NCBI GenBank assembly: GCA_001632425.1 | Contig: KV425557.1 | Span: forward strand, 310,001-374,000 | Source: Neolentinus lepideus HHB14362 ss-1 | Taxonomy: Eukaryota; Basidiomycota; Agaricomycetes; Gloeophyllales; Gloeophyllaceae | Reading direction: 5' to 3' | Length of the DNA stretch: 64,000 bases | Part shown: piece after piece, positions 14,483-27,462 of the stretch | Position numbering within the stretch: position 1 is the stretch's first letter | Layout of the letters: each line of letters begins with the position of its first letter | Notes under the pieces: model-generated | The model's database searches: none | What the model was told of the DNA's origin: nothing | What the model saw: the letters and a program-made list of their open reading frames with translations, nothing else | Position numbers and translations under genes: made by a program

Positions 14483-17400
14483 GTTGCCGGCATAATTGTC
14501 ATTGTGTACATATATGCAATTGCACATCTATTTCTCTTGGTAACATTATACTCCACGTTCATGCTACCCCCTCCAGCAAGCGCTCACATGAATTTTGGAT
14601 TTTCTCTCCGTCATTTCGTACGTAGCCAAGCGTGACTGTGACGGCTGTACCGCGTGCAACCGGCATAGGCGCCCATCTCGATGCTGTCAAAACTACGGGG
14701 AACTGCGTCAGATCGCGATTGGGACGCTGGGTCGCCGGTACTTTTGGCTCCATTCGGGCGCCGGAACCTCGGAATGGGAACTTAAATTGACTGGGAAACG
14801 CGCCGGCGGGCTGCGGCACCGAGGCAGAGATGCAGCTGAGATTCGTGGGATGTCACTGTGGCGTGGCGTGGTAGATACAGTGTAATCACTGCACTAGCAT
14901 GGAACAATATTTACCTTGTCAATTATCAATCCGATATGCCAGACAAACCAGCAAAGTTTTACACTATACTATACCACTATACTATACATCAGCTGCGACA
15001 AGACATATTGTAGGGGTCATGACAGAAGCTTCGTAAAAAATGTTTGTCATCGAGAAGATGATCTCCATATTCACTCGAGTGAATCTTCTCCGGCAACTCG
15101 TCTACTGAACAAGGATACAGCACTGGATTCAAAAATCACATTATAAAAATCGCCGTTCAGGATCCGGTGTGCTACCGGGTAAATGCACATGTTTGCCATA
15201 AATGAAGACGACCATCCACTACAACGAAACTTGCTGAAGTCCGGGCCAAACATGAGCATGAACGCGTACAACTCAGAAGCGGTCGCAAACATAAGGCAGA
15301 CATAGAAACGCCGCCTCGCGTCCGCACACAAACCCGGGCCCGAGATCCTCACGACCAAGAAGTGCGCGTCACGGGTGAACTCTCCAGTTGGTTACATCGG
15401 TCAGAAGAGTCCGTAAAAATACAACAGACGGGAAACACTGCTTCGCTTCGACATGCATGTTCTGGCCTGCGATCATCAGGAATGCAAAGCCGTGGCGGGA
15501 CCGAGGACCGCCGGAAACAAACGCGAGCGACTGCTCTCACCACCCACGCAGTGCTGGATACGGTGGCTTTCGGGCCCGGCTAGGTATTCTCAAACTTCGA
15601 TTGGGCCTGGAGATAGGGAGGGAGACCGGTGAAAATGATATGTATTGTCCCGTGGGGAGATTGACAGGACAGCAGAGATATGAGCCCCCGCACCAAGTAG
15701 GCAGGAGCTGAACCGTTTGAAAGTCTGGAGGTCCTTCTCTCCGGTACCGGGATGTGACCGCACAATGGCAACGAGGCAGCGGAGGCAGAACTCTGGCCGC
15801 GGAGCCGAAGAAATTGCAAGGTCGTACAGTAACGCTGAGCACATATGTCGCCCTTAACGTAAGACGTAAGGCACGAGGCATAGAGCAATCTTTAGAACAT
15901 TGGCCAAGTGTAGACAAGTCTTGGATGTGAATACAAGGCTGCGCGGCACCGAGAACTGTTGTGATGATGGCATGTGAATAGGGTGAGATGAGAAGTTGAT
16001 TGGATTTGTCGATATCAATTGTAGCATTGAAGGCTAGAATAGTATAAGGTCATATGTCCATCATCTATGACACGAGGCCGAGCGTTCGTGCATGAATCTC
16101 TCTGTATTGTGGAAGAGCATAGCTTCAGTAAGGATATCTGCTGAGTAGTGGCACAACAAACTCACTAATGCATCCGATATATTCGACGTATTACCACTGA
16201 CCGTGGGAGCAGCTTCTCGGCGGTACAATCATCCGCTGCTATATCTGCTTCCGTCGGAACACTTAAACAACCCGACGGACTCTTCCTTATAGCCCGGAGA
16301 TCAACATCGGTGAGTAGTGCAGGGGGAGCGCCTTTTCTCTTTGAGTAGCTTTACACAGGCATTGCAGAATATCTGAACACGTCAAAGAATTCAGGAAGTT
16401 GATGTGAAAGCCGGGGAGGAATACTGTGTTGGAACAATTATATTCCACAACTGACGATGCTGGAATCATGTGCGCATCATGGCATTGTCTCGCAACGGCA
16501 GAAATACCGAACCTGTATGTGAGAATTCGTCACATTGGCCGTGTATTCGGACTGGGGCAAAGCGATAAGTGAAATTCTTTTGGGTGAGCGCTGGGCAAGA
16601 ACAGATCTTGAGTTCTCTTTGCTTACCGCTAATGAGAGCATAGGCTGAGGAGATGCAAGGCCCCTATCTCCGTTCGAGGATTCAGGTCCTCGTTACGAGT
16701 TATTACAAACCTGTGAAGAAGTATCATAAGCCTCGCAAGCTTTATGCTTACCTTGGGGGATCGCTTCTTCGAAATTGAAGCATGTCAGTCACGAGAACAA
16801 GAGGGGCACTTATTCCTGGATTCTCGATATGTACGCAATCATGGTGTCCCAGACTTTAGCTGACGGCTGCTAGATTGCCTGAACCCACACCCTATTGGGT
16901 GCCGTTCAGCAAAGCCTCGGATTTGACAGACGTAGCAGAATAGCCGAGGGTATTCAACCACGCCTTCGGGGGAAATGAGTGCCATTAGTATCGAGCAGAC
17001 GACGTGGAAGCCATCGTTTGCGACAATCGTGCTTTATCTAGAAACAACTCCACAGTTGACATTCTCGTGAACGCCATCTTTCCTGTCTGACGTTTAGATC
17101 CCTGGAAACGTAGTCGACCAGGAGAACGTCATATGATCGTCGGACATGAGGCATCTGCTCTACACAGACTAAACCTAGAGAAGCCCGATAATAGCAGACA
17201 TATCGTCAGATGCTCGGTTAATGGTCCAACCGGTACTCACTATGTCAGTCACGAATGCCCAGGCCTGTGCGTGAATTATAGCATCTGGAAAAAACTGCAG
17301 ATAACGGGACTTGTGGGAGTTATAAGACAGACTGCATGCATTGCAGCTATGTCTGTCACTATCCGCTAGGCCAAAAAGACTCTTTGAGATGTGTACGTTG

Positions 17401-17635
17401 CGGGCACCGTATGCGAGGAAGCAATCTGTTGCATAAGCCTCGATATAATATTAATGCCTGTAAGACTTCAAACTTCAAAGCTTCAAAGGTCCCGGGCCGG
17501 AATCGTCTCCGGAGACACTCTGTTTCCGGCATCGACCGCTGGTAGCGCGGTAGCAGTCACCCTTTCTCTTGAAACCGATTCTTGTGACTTCTAAAGCCCT
17601 CGGAACACGCGAAATCAGATAGCACACTACCCAAC
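14483..17635. other. Gene-poor interval of 3.15 kb
   Basis: I see no supportable gene. A short ACTATAC-type repeat lies at about 14958-14987. Small repeated units (ACTTCAAA) occur at 17466-17487. A minus-strand open segment at 15071-15358 contains a membrane-helix-like piece (FYVCLMFATASELYAFMLMF), but its flanking frames are broken; it may be a relic of a multi-pass membrane protein. Otherwise the interval has frequent stops in all frames and no splice-supported exon chain. It may hold decayed mobile-element or gene remnants and the upstream region of the cyclase-associated protein gene. Confidence 0.45.
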
Positions 17636-19663
17636 ATGTCTGGTGGCCTCAATTCTTTGGCCACGATCATAAAGCGGTTAGCTTCTCCCTATTCCGTCTC
17701 CTGCAGAGCACAGTTAATCCGTGATCTGCATCTCGAAATATCTACAACAGGCTAGAGGCTGCAACCTCGCGTTTAGAGGACCTTGCTGCTGCGCAGGGCG
17801 TGTCAGGCTCCAAGCAAGATGATATACGAGATGAACCGCGGCCATATAGTCCTTCGCCATCCGCGGCTCCAGTCCCTACTCCTCCCCCACATAGTTCACC
17901 GGCTGCTGCGCCCCCCACGATGACAGAGGAAGAACCGCAGAGTATCATTGCTTATGATGAAGTTATTATGAACGGGAAGCTCAAGGCTTTCCTCGAACTG
18001 ACTCGGTCTTTCGCTGGGGAGTCAGTCATAGAGCAGGTACGTAATAATTAGTTTTGCGGCACGCGCATGATATGAGGACCCTATTACATTGTGCTACTAG
18101 GTAGGGCTTGTAGAGAAGATGTTCACGGACCTGCGAGTAGTTATCTTAACCGCGAGTGCGTGCAAGAAACCCGACCAGCAGGCCTTTGGCGAGCTCCTAG
18201 GTCCTTTGCAAGCGGATATCGAGGCTATTAGCCGACAGAAAGAGGCAAACCGCAAGGATCGGACATGGTTCAATCATTTGTCGACTATTGCAGAGGGCGC
18301 ACCTTGCGTAGGATGGGTTACTATTGTACGTACCTTCGGTTGCATGACGGAGCCTCGCCTAACAGGATCTGGGGTTGCAGGAACCCAAACCGGGTCCGTA
18401 CGTTAAAGAGATCAATGACTCCACCCTGTTCTATGGAAACAGGGTCATAAAGGAGTTTAAAGAGAAGTGCGTCAGGAGTTACCTCACGCGAACTCTGTTT
18501 AGACCAATGTTTCCAGGGACCCTAAGCATGCAGAGTGGGTCCGAGCGTATTCTGCCCTCATCGAAGAACTTCGGAAGTATATCATGGAGTACCATACGAC
18601 CGGACTTACATGGAACCCTAAGGTCTGTAATCGCAGTGTATCTCCTACCTGTCCATAAGGTCCTTAAAGTCCATAATATCACTGTAGGGTATCTCTGTAG
18701 AGCAGTATAAACCGTCAGGCTCCTCCGCCGCTCCTGCTGCACCCGCTCCACCGCCACCGCCACCGCCTGCTGCACCTGCGCCTCCACCGCCCCCTCCAGC
18801 CACAAATGGCGCTCCATCTGGAGGCGGTCTCGGAGCTGTCTTTGCGGACTTGAATCGTGGGGAAGAGGTGACGAAAGGCCTCCGCAAGGTCGACAAGAGC
18901 GAGATGACGCACAAGAACCCCGCTCTTAGGGCTGGTGGTGTCGTACCCGCCGGTACGGGCCCATCTATAGCGGGTAGTTAGCGTGGTGAAATGCGTCCAG
19001 TATAACTGCAGCTGATTTCACCGTCTCAGGTAAGAAGCCATTGAAGCCCACGAAGCCTACTGCTTTACAGGGGAAGAAGCCGCACAAGTTTGCGTTGGAA
19101 GGCAACAAGTGGATGATTGTACGTATTACATGGAGACACGTGCATCAAATGTTCATAGTGTTCACAGGAATATGTGGAGAATGAAAGTTCTTTGGTGGTG
19201 GATAACACCGAGATTAGCCACACTGTCAACCTGTATGGATGCAAGAACACGACGGTGCAAATTAAAGGCAAAGTCAACGCTGTTACTATGGGTACTGTCA
19301 CGCTGTCCTTGTCAGTTGCTGCTGTACTGACCGCAGTCCGCAGTGAACTGCACGAAGACGGCTGTCCTGGTAGAGAATGTCATCTCTTCCGTATCAGTTA
19401 CGAAGTCGCCCTCTTTCGCAGTCCAGATTACAGGCTCCGCCCCGACCATTCAATTAGACTCTACAGACTCTGGGCAGATCTATCTCTCGAAGGACTGCCT
19501 CGGTGTGGAAATCACCACGGCAAAGTGCAGCGCAATCAACGTCAGTCTGCCGGAGGAAGGCGAGGAGGAGGGCGTCTTCAGCGAGCAGCCCATCCCGGAA
19601 ATGCTAAAAACGACTGTCAAGGATGGGAAGCTTGTTACAACTGTCGTGGAGCACGTCGGTTGA
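17636..19663 (+). CDS. SRV2: Adenylyl cyclase-associated protein (CAP/Srv2)
   Basis: CAP binds adenylyl cyclase through its N-terminal helix and recycles cofilin-bound ADP-actin through its C-terminal beta-helix. The start MSGGLNSLATIIK (17636) is separated by an intron from the coiled cyclase-binding heptads (RLEAATSRLEDLAAAQ). A disordered Pro/Ser linker follows, then the helical folded domain (AFLELTRSFAGESVIEQV, GPLQADIEAISRQKEANR, WFNHLSTIAEGAPCVGWV, EWVRAYSALIEELRKYI). Next come a poly-proline tract (about 18720-18800) and a WH2-like region (GLGAVFADLNRGEEVTKGLR). The C-terminal CARP beta-helix follows (ALEGNKWMI, VVDNTEISHTVNLYGCKNTT, DCLGVEITTAKCSAINV, PIPEMLKTTVKDGKLVT). The stop is at 19661-19663. 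All expected domains are present in order. Confidence 0.93.
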
Positions 19664-20183
19664 TGGGCGTTGATGCTTATATACCCTCGTGTCAAGTATA
19701 CTATTCATGCTTATGGCTTTGCGGACTATGTATGGAGTTGCCATGGTTTTCATGCGCTGCTCGCCTTCTTTGTTGACAACAGCGCCGCTGAGGGCACATG
19801 AGTGGTCGGTCACATCAAGTGCGCGACGGGCAAGAAACACCGACGCGGAAGTGTCCCGGATTCGGTTGGCAGCAGGTCTCGCGGAGCCCGACTGGGTACT
19901 GTTAACGATGGCTGGCAGCCGGCGACACCTGCCAAAAGAAGGCTGTCGGCCGTCAAACACGGACCGGTTCAAACGCACCGGAGAGAATTTCGGCCGGCGG
20001 TCGGGTCGCTTGGCGTTGATATGGTGTTGCATGGGTAAAGGGAGGCTCCCCAAGCTCTTGTCGTCTCCTCGCACACCCTCCGCGGCCCTTTCTATTCTAT
20101 CTTTTTTGCGGCTCTTCAGCCAGCAGCCACTCGCTCGAACGACGCTCTCTACTTATTTGACGACATACTACATAATCCGGACA
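19664..20183. promoter_or_regulatory. Upstream region of the secreted double-psi protein gene
   Basis: This 520-base spacer contains the 3' flank of CAP and the promoter of the gene starting at 20184. A pyrimidine-rich tract (TCTATTCTATCTTTTTTG, about 20091-20108) precedes the ATG and may mark the core promoter. No other gene is visible. Confidence 0.4.
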
Positions 20184-21258
20184 ATGCGCTCAGCGATTTT
20201 TGGATTATCTCTTCTTTCGGTCCTCTTGCCTTTTGCGCAAGCTGAACATGGGCATGCCCGCCGCCACAACGCAGTCGCCCATCGCGCTCGTGGCGACGTT
20301 CAGCTTCACAAGCGTACGGATAATGCTCGTTTCACCTACTACGCGGTCGGAATGTGAGGGAAATTGTTCTGGAGTGGAATTGTGCGGACTGACTATGTGT
20401 GCGCCAGGGGTGCTTGCGGGCAGAACAACGTAGAAAGTGACTTCGTGAGCTCTCTTGCCCCTGAAACAGCATAATTCAAGTCTAACTGCATACCTCCAGA
20501 TTGTCGCTCTGAACAGTGATGTAAGTCCGATGGAGGCGTCCGCGATTCGGAATAAGAAATCTTATTACGATCCGCCAGATGTACGGCTCAGGCTACCCTG
20601 GTCCTAACTGCTTCAAGAGCATCACTATTACTGCCAATGGCAAGACGGCCGTGGCTACTATTATGGACGAGGTATGTTAATCCCACCGTTTCACACTGAG
20701 AATAGGCGCTAAACATTTGTTCAGTGCCCGGGATGTCCTTACGGAGGCTTGGACTTCTCGCAAGGTCTCTTCGAGCACTTCGCCGACACGTCCGTCGGTG
20801 TACTGTACGGTTCCTGGTATTACAACGACGGCTCTGGTGGAGGTGGAGAAACCACCACGTCCTCCTCGAGCAAGTGGACCCCCACTAGTACCTGGAGCCC
20901 CCCACCCATCACCTCATGGACCCCTACCACTACTTGGAGTCCCCCTCCCCCTCCCCCTACGACCACTAAGCACAAGACCTCCAGCACCTGGTCGCCCCCT
21001 CCTTCCAGTAGCAGCACCTGGAGCTCCTCCTCTTCCAGCTGGTCCTCCTCTTCTTCGTCTTGGTCGTCGTCGTCGTCATCGTCTTCATCGTGGAGCTCCA
21101 GTTCCAGCACGCACACATCTTCATCCACGACCAGCACGAGCTCTGCTGCTACCCCCACCGTTTCTTCAACTCGCACCGACCCTGAGAACTTGAACGGTTT
21201 GAACCAGGTCATAGTTGGTATTGGCGGTATGATCATCGCCGGGGCTGGGGCTCAGTAA
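20184..21258 (+). CDS. Secreted RlpA-like double-psi beta-barrel protein with Ser/Thr/Pro-rich tail
   Basis: Five exons: 20184-20353, 20408-20444, 20500-20520 (only 21 nt), 20579-20671 and 20725-21258. The protein has a signal peptide (MRSAIFGLSLLSVLLPFAQA), a His/Arg-rich propeptide-like region with a KR pair, and the double-psi core. The core runs NARFTYYAVGMGACGQ, SDFIVALNSDMYGSGYPGPN, CFKSITITANGKTAVATIMD, CPGCPYGGLDFSQGLFEHF and GVLYGSWYYND. Four conserved cysteines are visible. The last ~120 residues are Ser/Thr/Pro/Trp repeats, likely O-glycosylated. A short hydrophobic end (VIVGIGGMIIAGAGA) could act in anchoring but is weak for a GPI signal. The family is secreted and expansin-like in fold but lacks a demonstrated common activity. 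It is a paralogue of the gene at the left edge of the window. Confidence 0.92.
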
Positions 21259-21836
21259 AGATGTTAGGCAATGGACTAAAGTTGGAGACGTGATGTCCGC
21301 TTCCGATCTCTGATATATACCCGCAGTTACTTATTACATTTGCCATTCCCCTAAGCACTATTATCTTGACTTAAGTCACCGGACTAGTTCGTGGAGGATA
21401 ATCATTAAAATTAGGATTTGCTCTATGATATTCTTCCTCTTCCGCTTTTCTGCTTTTCTATTACTAGCGGCAGTAGATCCGGCAGTTCAAGGTGCCGATC
21501 TTGCTTGGATACATTCTGTGCTTTCTGTAATTGACATGCATATTGGGATACTGGGAATGTCTCTATCACTCAAGTACTACTATTTATCAACGTCCGTCTC
21601 CAGTCGACGTCTGATGGAAGGTTCACAGTGGCTTATACAATGATGACAAAGAACCAAATACAAAGTACAATGTGAAGTGGAATACATACATGGGGTTCTT
21701 AGTATGGACAAGCAAGCGATGAATACATCATCATCAAGAGATCTGTCAGACTCGACAGGAGAGATAATTAGCATATGCTCGCAATAACATCAAAACAAGA
21801 CGACGACGTAACAAGGGAAAAGCATCCCGACCGCAC
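21259..21836. other. Convergent 3' spacer
   Basis: AT-rich 578-base spacer between two convergent genes, presumably both 3' untranslated regions and terminators. The open frame at 21425-21643 starts with a hydrophobic stretch but has no family resemblance and lies where 3' UTR is expected; I do not call it. Confidence 0.5.
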
Positions 21837-22929
21837 TCAGAATGTTTGGATCAAAAGGACGTTGAGGCCCATCTTCTTCACCCAGTCGCGTGGAACCCGC
21901 TTCTCCTTGTGCCGAAGCTCGAGCATCAGGGAACGCCTGTTCGGGTGCATGACCCGCTTCAAGGCGGCTTGGCCTTGCTCACGCATGGTCATGTAGTCCC
22001 TAACGTTGAGGAAAACGGTGGACTTGATGAAGGCTTTCGCAGCCCGCAAAGAGCGAGGGAGATTTGGAAGTGTCCAGAAGGAAGACGTAGACGTAGGAGG
22101 CGAGCTGGAGTAGAGACCGAGCTCGATGATTAGTGCTTGCATTAGTATGAGTTTGTCGCAAGAGTTGGGATTTGTCAAGAAGCTACGCATGAGATGAACA
22201 TCACTGGACCGTGCTGAGGTAGGCAGGTGCAGCTCACCGACTTATATACTTCCTAGCTTCGTCATAAGCAGCGACGAGAGGGTTCTCATCGCCCTTCTCG
22301 GAGACATCGTCGACGATACCCCGTTCTCCGAACCCCGCCGGTTCGTTCTCCTTAGCCTTCACAGAAGCCTGCTTGGGTGCAGGTTTCTTGGCTTTCTTGG
22401 TCTTCTTCTTAACTGGGTTAACCTGGTTCACGACTGGGGATAGTGGTGAACTGGCAGCCTCAGACTCTGAACTGGTAGCGTTCGGAGAGCCTGTCCTGCG
22501 CTTCCTCCTGCGCCTCCTCTGAGCCTGAGAGGTCGAACTAGGTGTACTGGAAGTCTTGGGTGTCGCTTGCTTCGGATTGCCCGATACAGAGCGCACTACA
22601 CGCGCATGACCTTGAGATACGATGTCGGACCCGATTTCGCTGAATGAGAGGCCAGACAGAGCAAGCGATAATTCTTGCTCCGAGTCGGTGGCCGACAACG
22701 CCGGAGACTGCTGTGCGCTCTCTGATGAAATGTAGGACCAGTTGGTGTCGGATGCAGGGGACTGGGGGTTTCCTGCGCGCTGGGATGCGACGGAGCGTGC
22801 GGGACTCCACACGATCTCATCCGATGTGGCGTCGTTGGCTGCGGATTGCGGGGAAGACACCACATCGAAAGAGGAGAGTGAAGCGTCAGATACGCCCGTA
22901 TTGACGCGAGTGAGCTGGAGGGCAGGCAT
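21837..22929 (-). CDS. Conserved fungal hypothetical protein with helical C-terminal block
   Basis: Two exons give about 340 residues. Exon 1 (22929 to about 22240) starts MPALQLTRVNTGVSD. It is Ser-rich and disordered with a basic patch (QRRRRRKRRTGSPN) and a Lys-rich stretch (KKKTKKAKKPAPK) that could be nuclear-localisation signals. It ends in AAYDEARKYI. A GTGAGC donor joins at about 22190 to RFLTNPNSCDKLILMQ. The C-terminal part (IIELGL, SLRAAKAFIKSTVFLNVRD, MTMREQGQAALKRVMHPNRR, RVPRDWVKKMGLNVLLI) is the ordered, probably conserved module. The stop is at 21837. I do not recognise a named domain; a nuclear role is only suggested by composition. Confidence 0.7.
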
Positions 22930-24109
<1,180 letters not shown>

Positions 24110-24250
24110 ACGTTGTCGGGGTTGGGGAGATGTGGCTGCTGTGTGTACATCATGACTTTTAATATAATTTGCATATGTGTCAATGTGTATGCCCCAATTA
24201 CTCTGCATATGGTGTAGATGTATCAGAACCCTGAACTCCTTCGTCGCACA

Positions 24251-26407
24251 TCAACAAACCCTCCAATAAATGATAGTATTTCCCCATCCCGCAACCGCCT
24301 TCTGCTCGACCTCCACCTTGCGCTTCCATACCCTCCCCTCCAAATCCCTAACTTCACTCGCCATAGCCTTGGCCAATATAAATCTACTCCCGTCCGGCCT
24401 CGTCAGCGTGGTCGGCACAGCCAGACTCGATCGCTTGCCATTGCCAAGCTGCCAGTCATAATTCGCGCCCCACAAGAGTACATCGCGCCCACTGCCCCCC
24501 GGGCCACCGTGTGTCTGCGTGTCCAAGGTGAGCACGATGTGACCTGCGGGGGACGGAGAGATAGAGATCGCGTGAGGGGTTATGGGTTGCAGGTTTTGGG
24601 TTTGCTCGCTAACTGCATACATTGTTCGGGTCAGAGACAGTTAAGTTGCAACCAGCGCGTTACTTACATTCCAACAGCCCACTGACGTTCTTCGCCCGTC
24701 CCGGCTCGTTCTGCGCGTTCCGGTACAACGCATTCCCAAGGCCTCCCCACTGCCCGTTCCCGCACGTCAGAACATCAATCGTCCGTATGGCTGACCCATC
24801 ACTGCGCTCGACGGTGAATACAGTCAAGTCGCCACCTTCAATCCATCTCCTATTTAGTTTTTGTTCGCGCCCAAACAACAAAAGCACTGATAACACACCT
24901 GCAGAAATACCCGTACACTTACTCACAACATCCTTGGGAACCGAACGCCACAGGACAACCTCGGTCGGCCTCGTGATCGTCTCGAGCGTCACGCTCTTCC
25001 CCAATCCGATTTGACTAGTGAATCGCCGAGGAATTAACATTGGACAAGATAGGGCGATCGCCTGGTGCCAGGATAAGAAACGCACCCATACTCATTCGCA
25101 CCCCACCCTAAAACTCTCCCATCCGTCGTCTTTATGAAGCTGTTCCGTTTCCCTGCGGCGATCTGGTCGACGTTCACACCACGCAGACTTGGAACCTCGA
25201 ACAACCTATCGCACCAGCGTATGTGCTGATCGTCCGTTTTGTCCAGATTAGGTGACTGACTTATTGCGGACGTTGGTCTGCTTAGAGGAGTTGCCTTTGC
25301 GTATGGATCCGCTAAGGCTTTCGGGATCAATTCAACGGGGACGCGGGAGTCGCTGGATGGGTCGGAAGAGTCTGGGACGTTGAAAGTGCGGAGGCCGAGC
25401 TGCCCGTGCGAGTTTGCGTTCTTGGTGATTGGGTGCGTGAAGACGCGCCCTGAGGAGGTGAGGGCGAGGAGGTGGTCACTGCCTGCGGAGATGGAGATGA
25501 ATCTGCCGATATGCACACTTAGTTTTATGTATATGCCTTGGACTGATTAGATATTACTTTTCTCTCCGTGACAGGCTTTCGCTCGGGCTTATTTCCGCGT
25601 AGTGAATGTTGTCTTCCTGACCACCGAGCAATGACCACCACGAAGCACCCGTAGATGGTTGGGTGCTGATAACGGAGTCTTCAACCGCGGGGTGAGAGGG
25701 CAGAACATAAACTTGACCTGAGGCCGATAGAGCGAAGACGCGAGAGTCGGCTAATTGAAGTTGTACAATGTCCTGGCATATACAAAATAATATTCATCAC
25801 AACCGGGATAATACGCAGAGTGCGGTATTATCACCTTTCCTTGCAAAGTCTGCTTCGGAGCCCACTCTTGTCCCTTCAGATCTGAAGGTCCAACTCCAAA
25901 GAATCCGTTGCCCCACTGATAGACGTTCCCTCGAGCGTCCACGCAGGCAGCATGACGCTCGTGTAAGGCCAAGTCTCTCAAGGCAACGTTCTGTAGCCAC
26001 TTGACCGGAGTCGGTAGACGGAACAAGTCGACCATGCGATCATCCGGGGAGATAGTATTGAATCTTTGGATTTGGATACATTATTTACATACCTATGAGA
26101 TTACGGACAAAACTCACTTGTTCGAACCCCAAACGAAAGAATTCAGTGTCCCATCGGCGCTAACGCTGGGGACCGAAAGGTTTTTGAGTTTTTGTTCATC
26201 CGCTGGATTTGTAAATTCGGGGACTGTAGCAGCGTCAGAGAATACACTGTTTTGGCCAATGTACCACACAGTCCCGGAAGCGATAGCAAATGAGGTTCCG
26301 AACAAGACAGCTTTGGATACTTGACGTGCAGGCCGCGGGAGAGTCGAAGTACTATACAGTCTGCAAGTACAAGATGCCTTTACAAGGCGACCCGTGTTCC
26401 GATACAT
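24251..26407 (-). CDS. FMP25: Mitochondrial RCC1-repeat protein (FMP25-like)
   Basis: The start at 26407 gives an Arg/Ser-rich mitochondrial presequence (MYRNTGRLVKASCTCRLYS) and one membrane helix (AVLFGTSFAIASGTVWYIG). RCC1-type beta-propeller repeats follow, recognisable by their W-G motifs: LNSFVWGSNK, GNVYQWGNGFFGVGP, SSGRVFTHPI, DGRVLGWGANEYGQIGLG, LTCGNGQWGGLGNALYRNAQ and DVLLWGANYDWQLGNGKRS. The C-terminal end is KAVAGWGNTIIYWRVC, stop at 24251-24253. In yeast Fmp25 is an inner-membrane protein needed for respiratory-chain assembly; the role here is by homology. Several introns interrupt the repeats. It shares a 328-base divergent spacer with the gene at 26736. Confidence 0.85.
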
Positions 26408-26735
26408 CGTTGAGCCTTTGGTTATTCCAGAATGAAGGCAAAGTTGAGTGCGGACGCGTTTGAATTATAATTAGAGGTCGAAGTTACTTTTGTCGGTTGA
26501 TGACGGGTCCAATGACGAGGACAGAACTCCTTGGGCAGCCGATGAGTGGGAGAGCTACCTTCGCTCTGTGCGAAGGTGTGCTGGTTTCAAGAACAGGGGC
26601 CTGAGAGCAGGACGCGGAGTGCAATGGGAAGTCGCGGAATTATAATGTGCTCGAGATCACGATCTGTAGGGTATGACCCGCCGGCACTCGCTTACAGTAA
26701 CCGCAATTTAGCAGGCTTGCAATTACCAGCATAAA
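26408..26735. promoter_or_regulatory. Divergent promoter region
   Basis: 328 bases between the mitochondrial RCC1-like gene and the small plus-strand gene starting at 26736. No distinct core element is visible. It must contain both leaders. Confidence 0.4.
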
Positions 26736-27462
26736 ATGGGCTCCGGAGCGTCAAAGGTCGCTCGAAGGTTTCCGGTCGCGAAAGAAAAGCCATCATGGGC
26801 AGGAGCTAGGACATCGTCAGCAGAAGAACCCCCTCAGCCCCAGCCGCGCGATCGGACCCAGAACATGAGCAAAACCCTGGCAAGTGAGACTAAAGATGAA
26901 GGTGCGAGCGTCGCAACATGTTCCACAAGGAATTATCATGAACTCAGTATTTAGAAATAACGAGGGACGCAATTGACCCTCAGTTCATGGCGAACCTCAG
27001 CCGACTGGGCGCCGTGCGTGTAGACCATCACATGCAAACCGTTCGAACCGTGAGTACCGTCTCCCATTAAATACCACCTTCCGAATCATAAGCACGCAAG
27101 GCGGATAGCATCAACCGTGGCTTCAGATCTCGCCAGCAATCTGAGGCAGAGGCCGCCTCTCACCCTGTCCGGAACCACCTGCTCGCCCCTGCTCTCAGCG
27201 ACCTCCTGGACGATCGAAAACGAGTGACATCTATACAAGAACTGCAGTCACTGGCTACGAGATACGGTGTTGATGTCGACAAGTTGGAGCGGTTGGCACG
27301 GTATGTCAATAGCCCGAGCGCTGACGAAAAGACCAGAAGGAAGGTCGTGGAACAAGAGGAAGAACTCACGACGGTCAAGGTCGGTTTACTCGTTATTAAT
27401 CTTTGGACATACTCACAATTCTCCAGGCTATCTGGGTCGAGCCGACTACTTCTCGAAATTAA
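26736..27462 (+). CDS. Small conserved fungal protein with N-myristoylation-like start
   Basis: I do not recognise a named family. The ATG at 26736 gives MGSGASKVARRFPVAKEKPS: Gly2, Ser6 and a following Lys fit the N-myristoylation consensus. A short Pro/Gln-rich linker ends at TKDE. An intron with acceptor TATTTAG restores the frame into EITRDAIDPQFMANLSRLGA, then a second joins at the Arg-Thr of HHMQTVRT to ADSINRGFRSRQQSEAEAAS. The C-terminal part is helical (LLDDRKRVTSIQELQSLATR, YGVDVDKLERLARYVNSPSA). A last intron leads to the terminal segment AIWVEPTTSRN and TAA at 27460-27462. Total about 185 residues. Membrane association is inferred from the start only. Confidence 0.7.

Noticed and set aside
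20820..21236. Acidic minus-strand frame (long Asp/Glu run)
   Set aside because: Antisense shadow of the Ser/Trp-repeat tail of the secreted protein gene.
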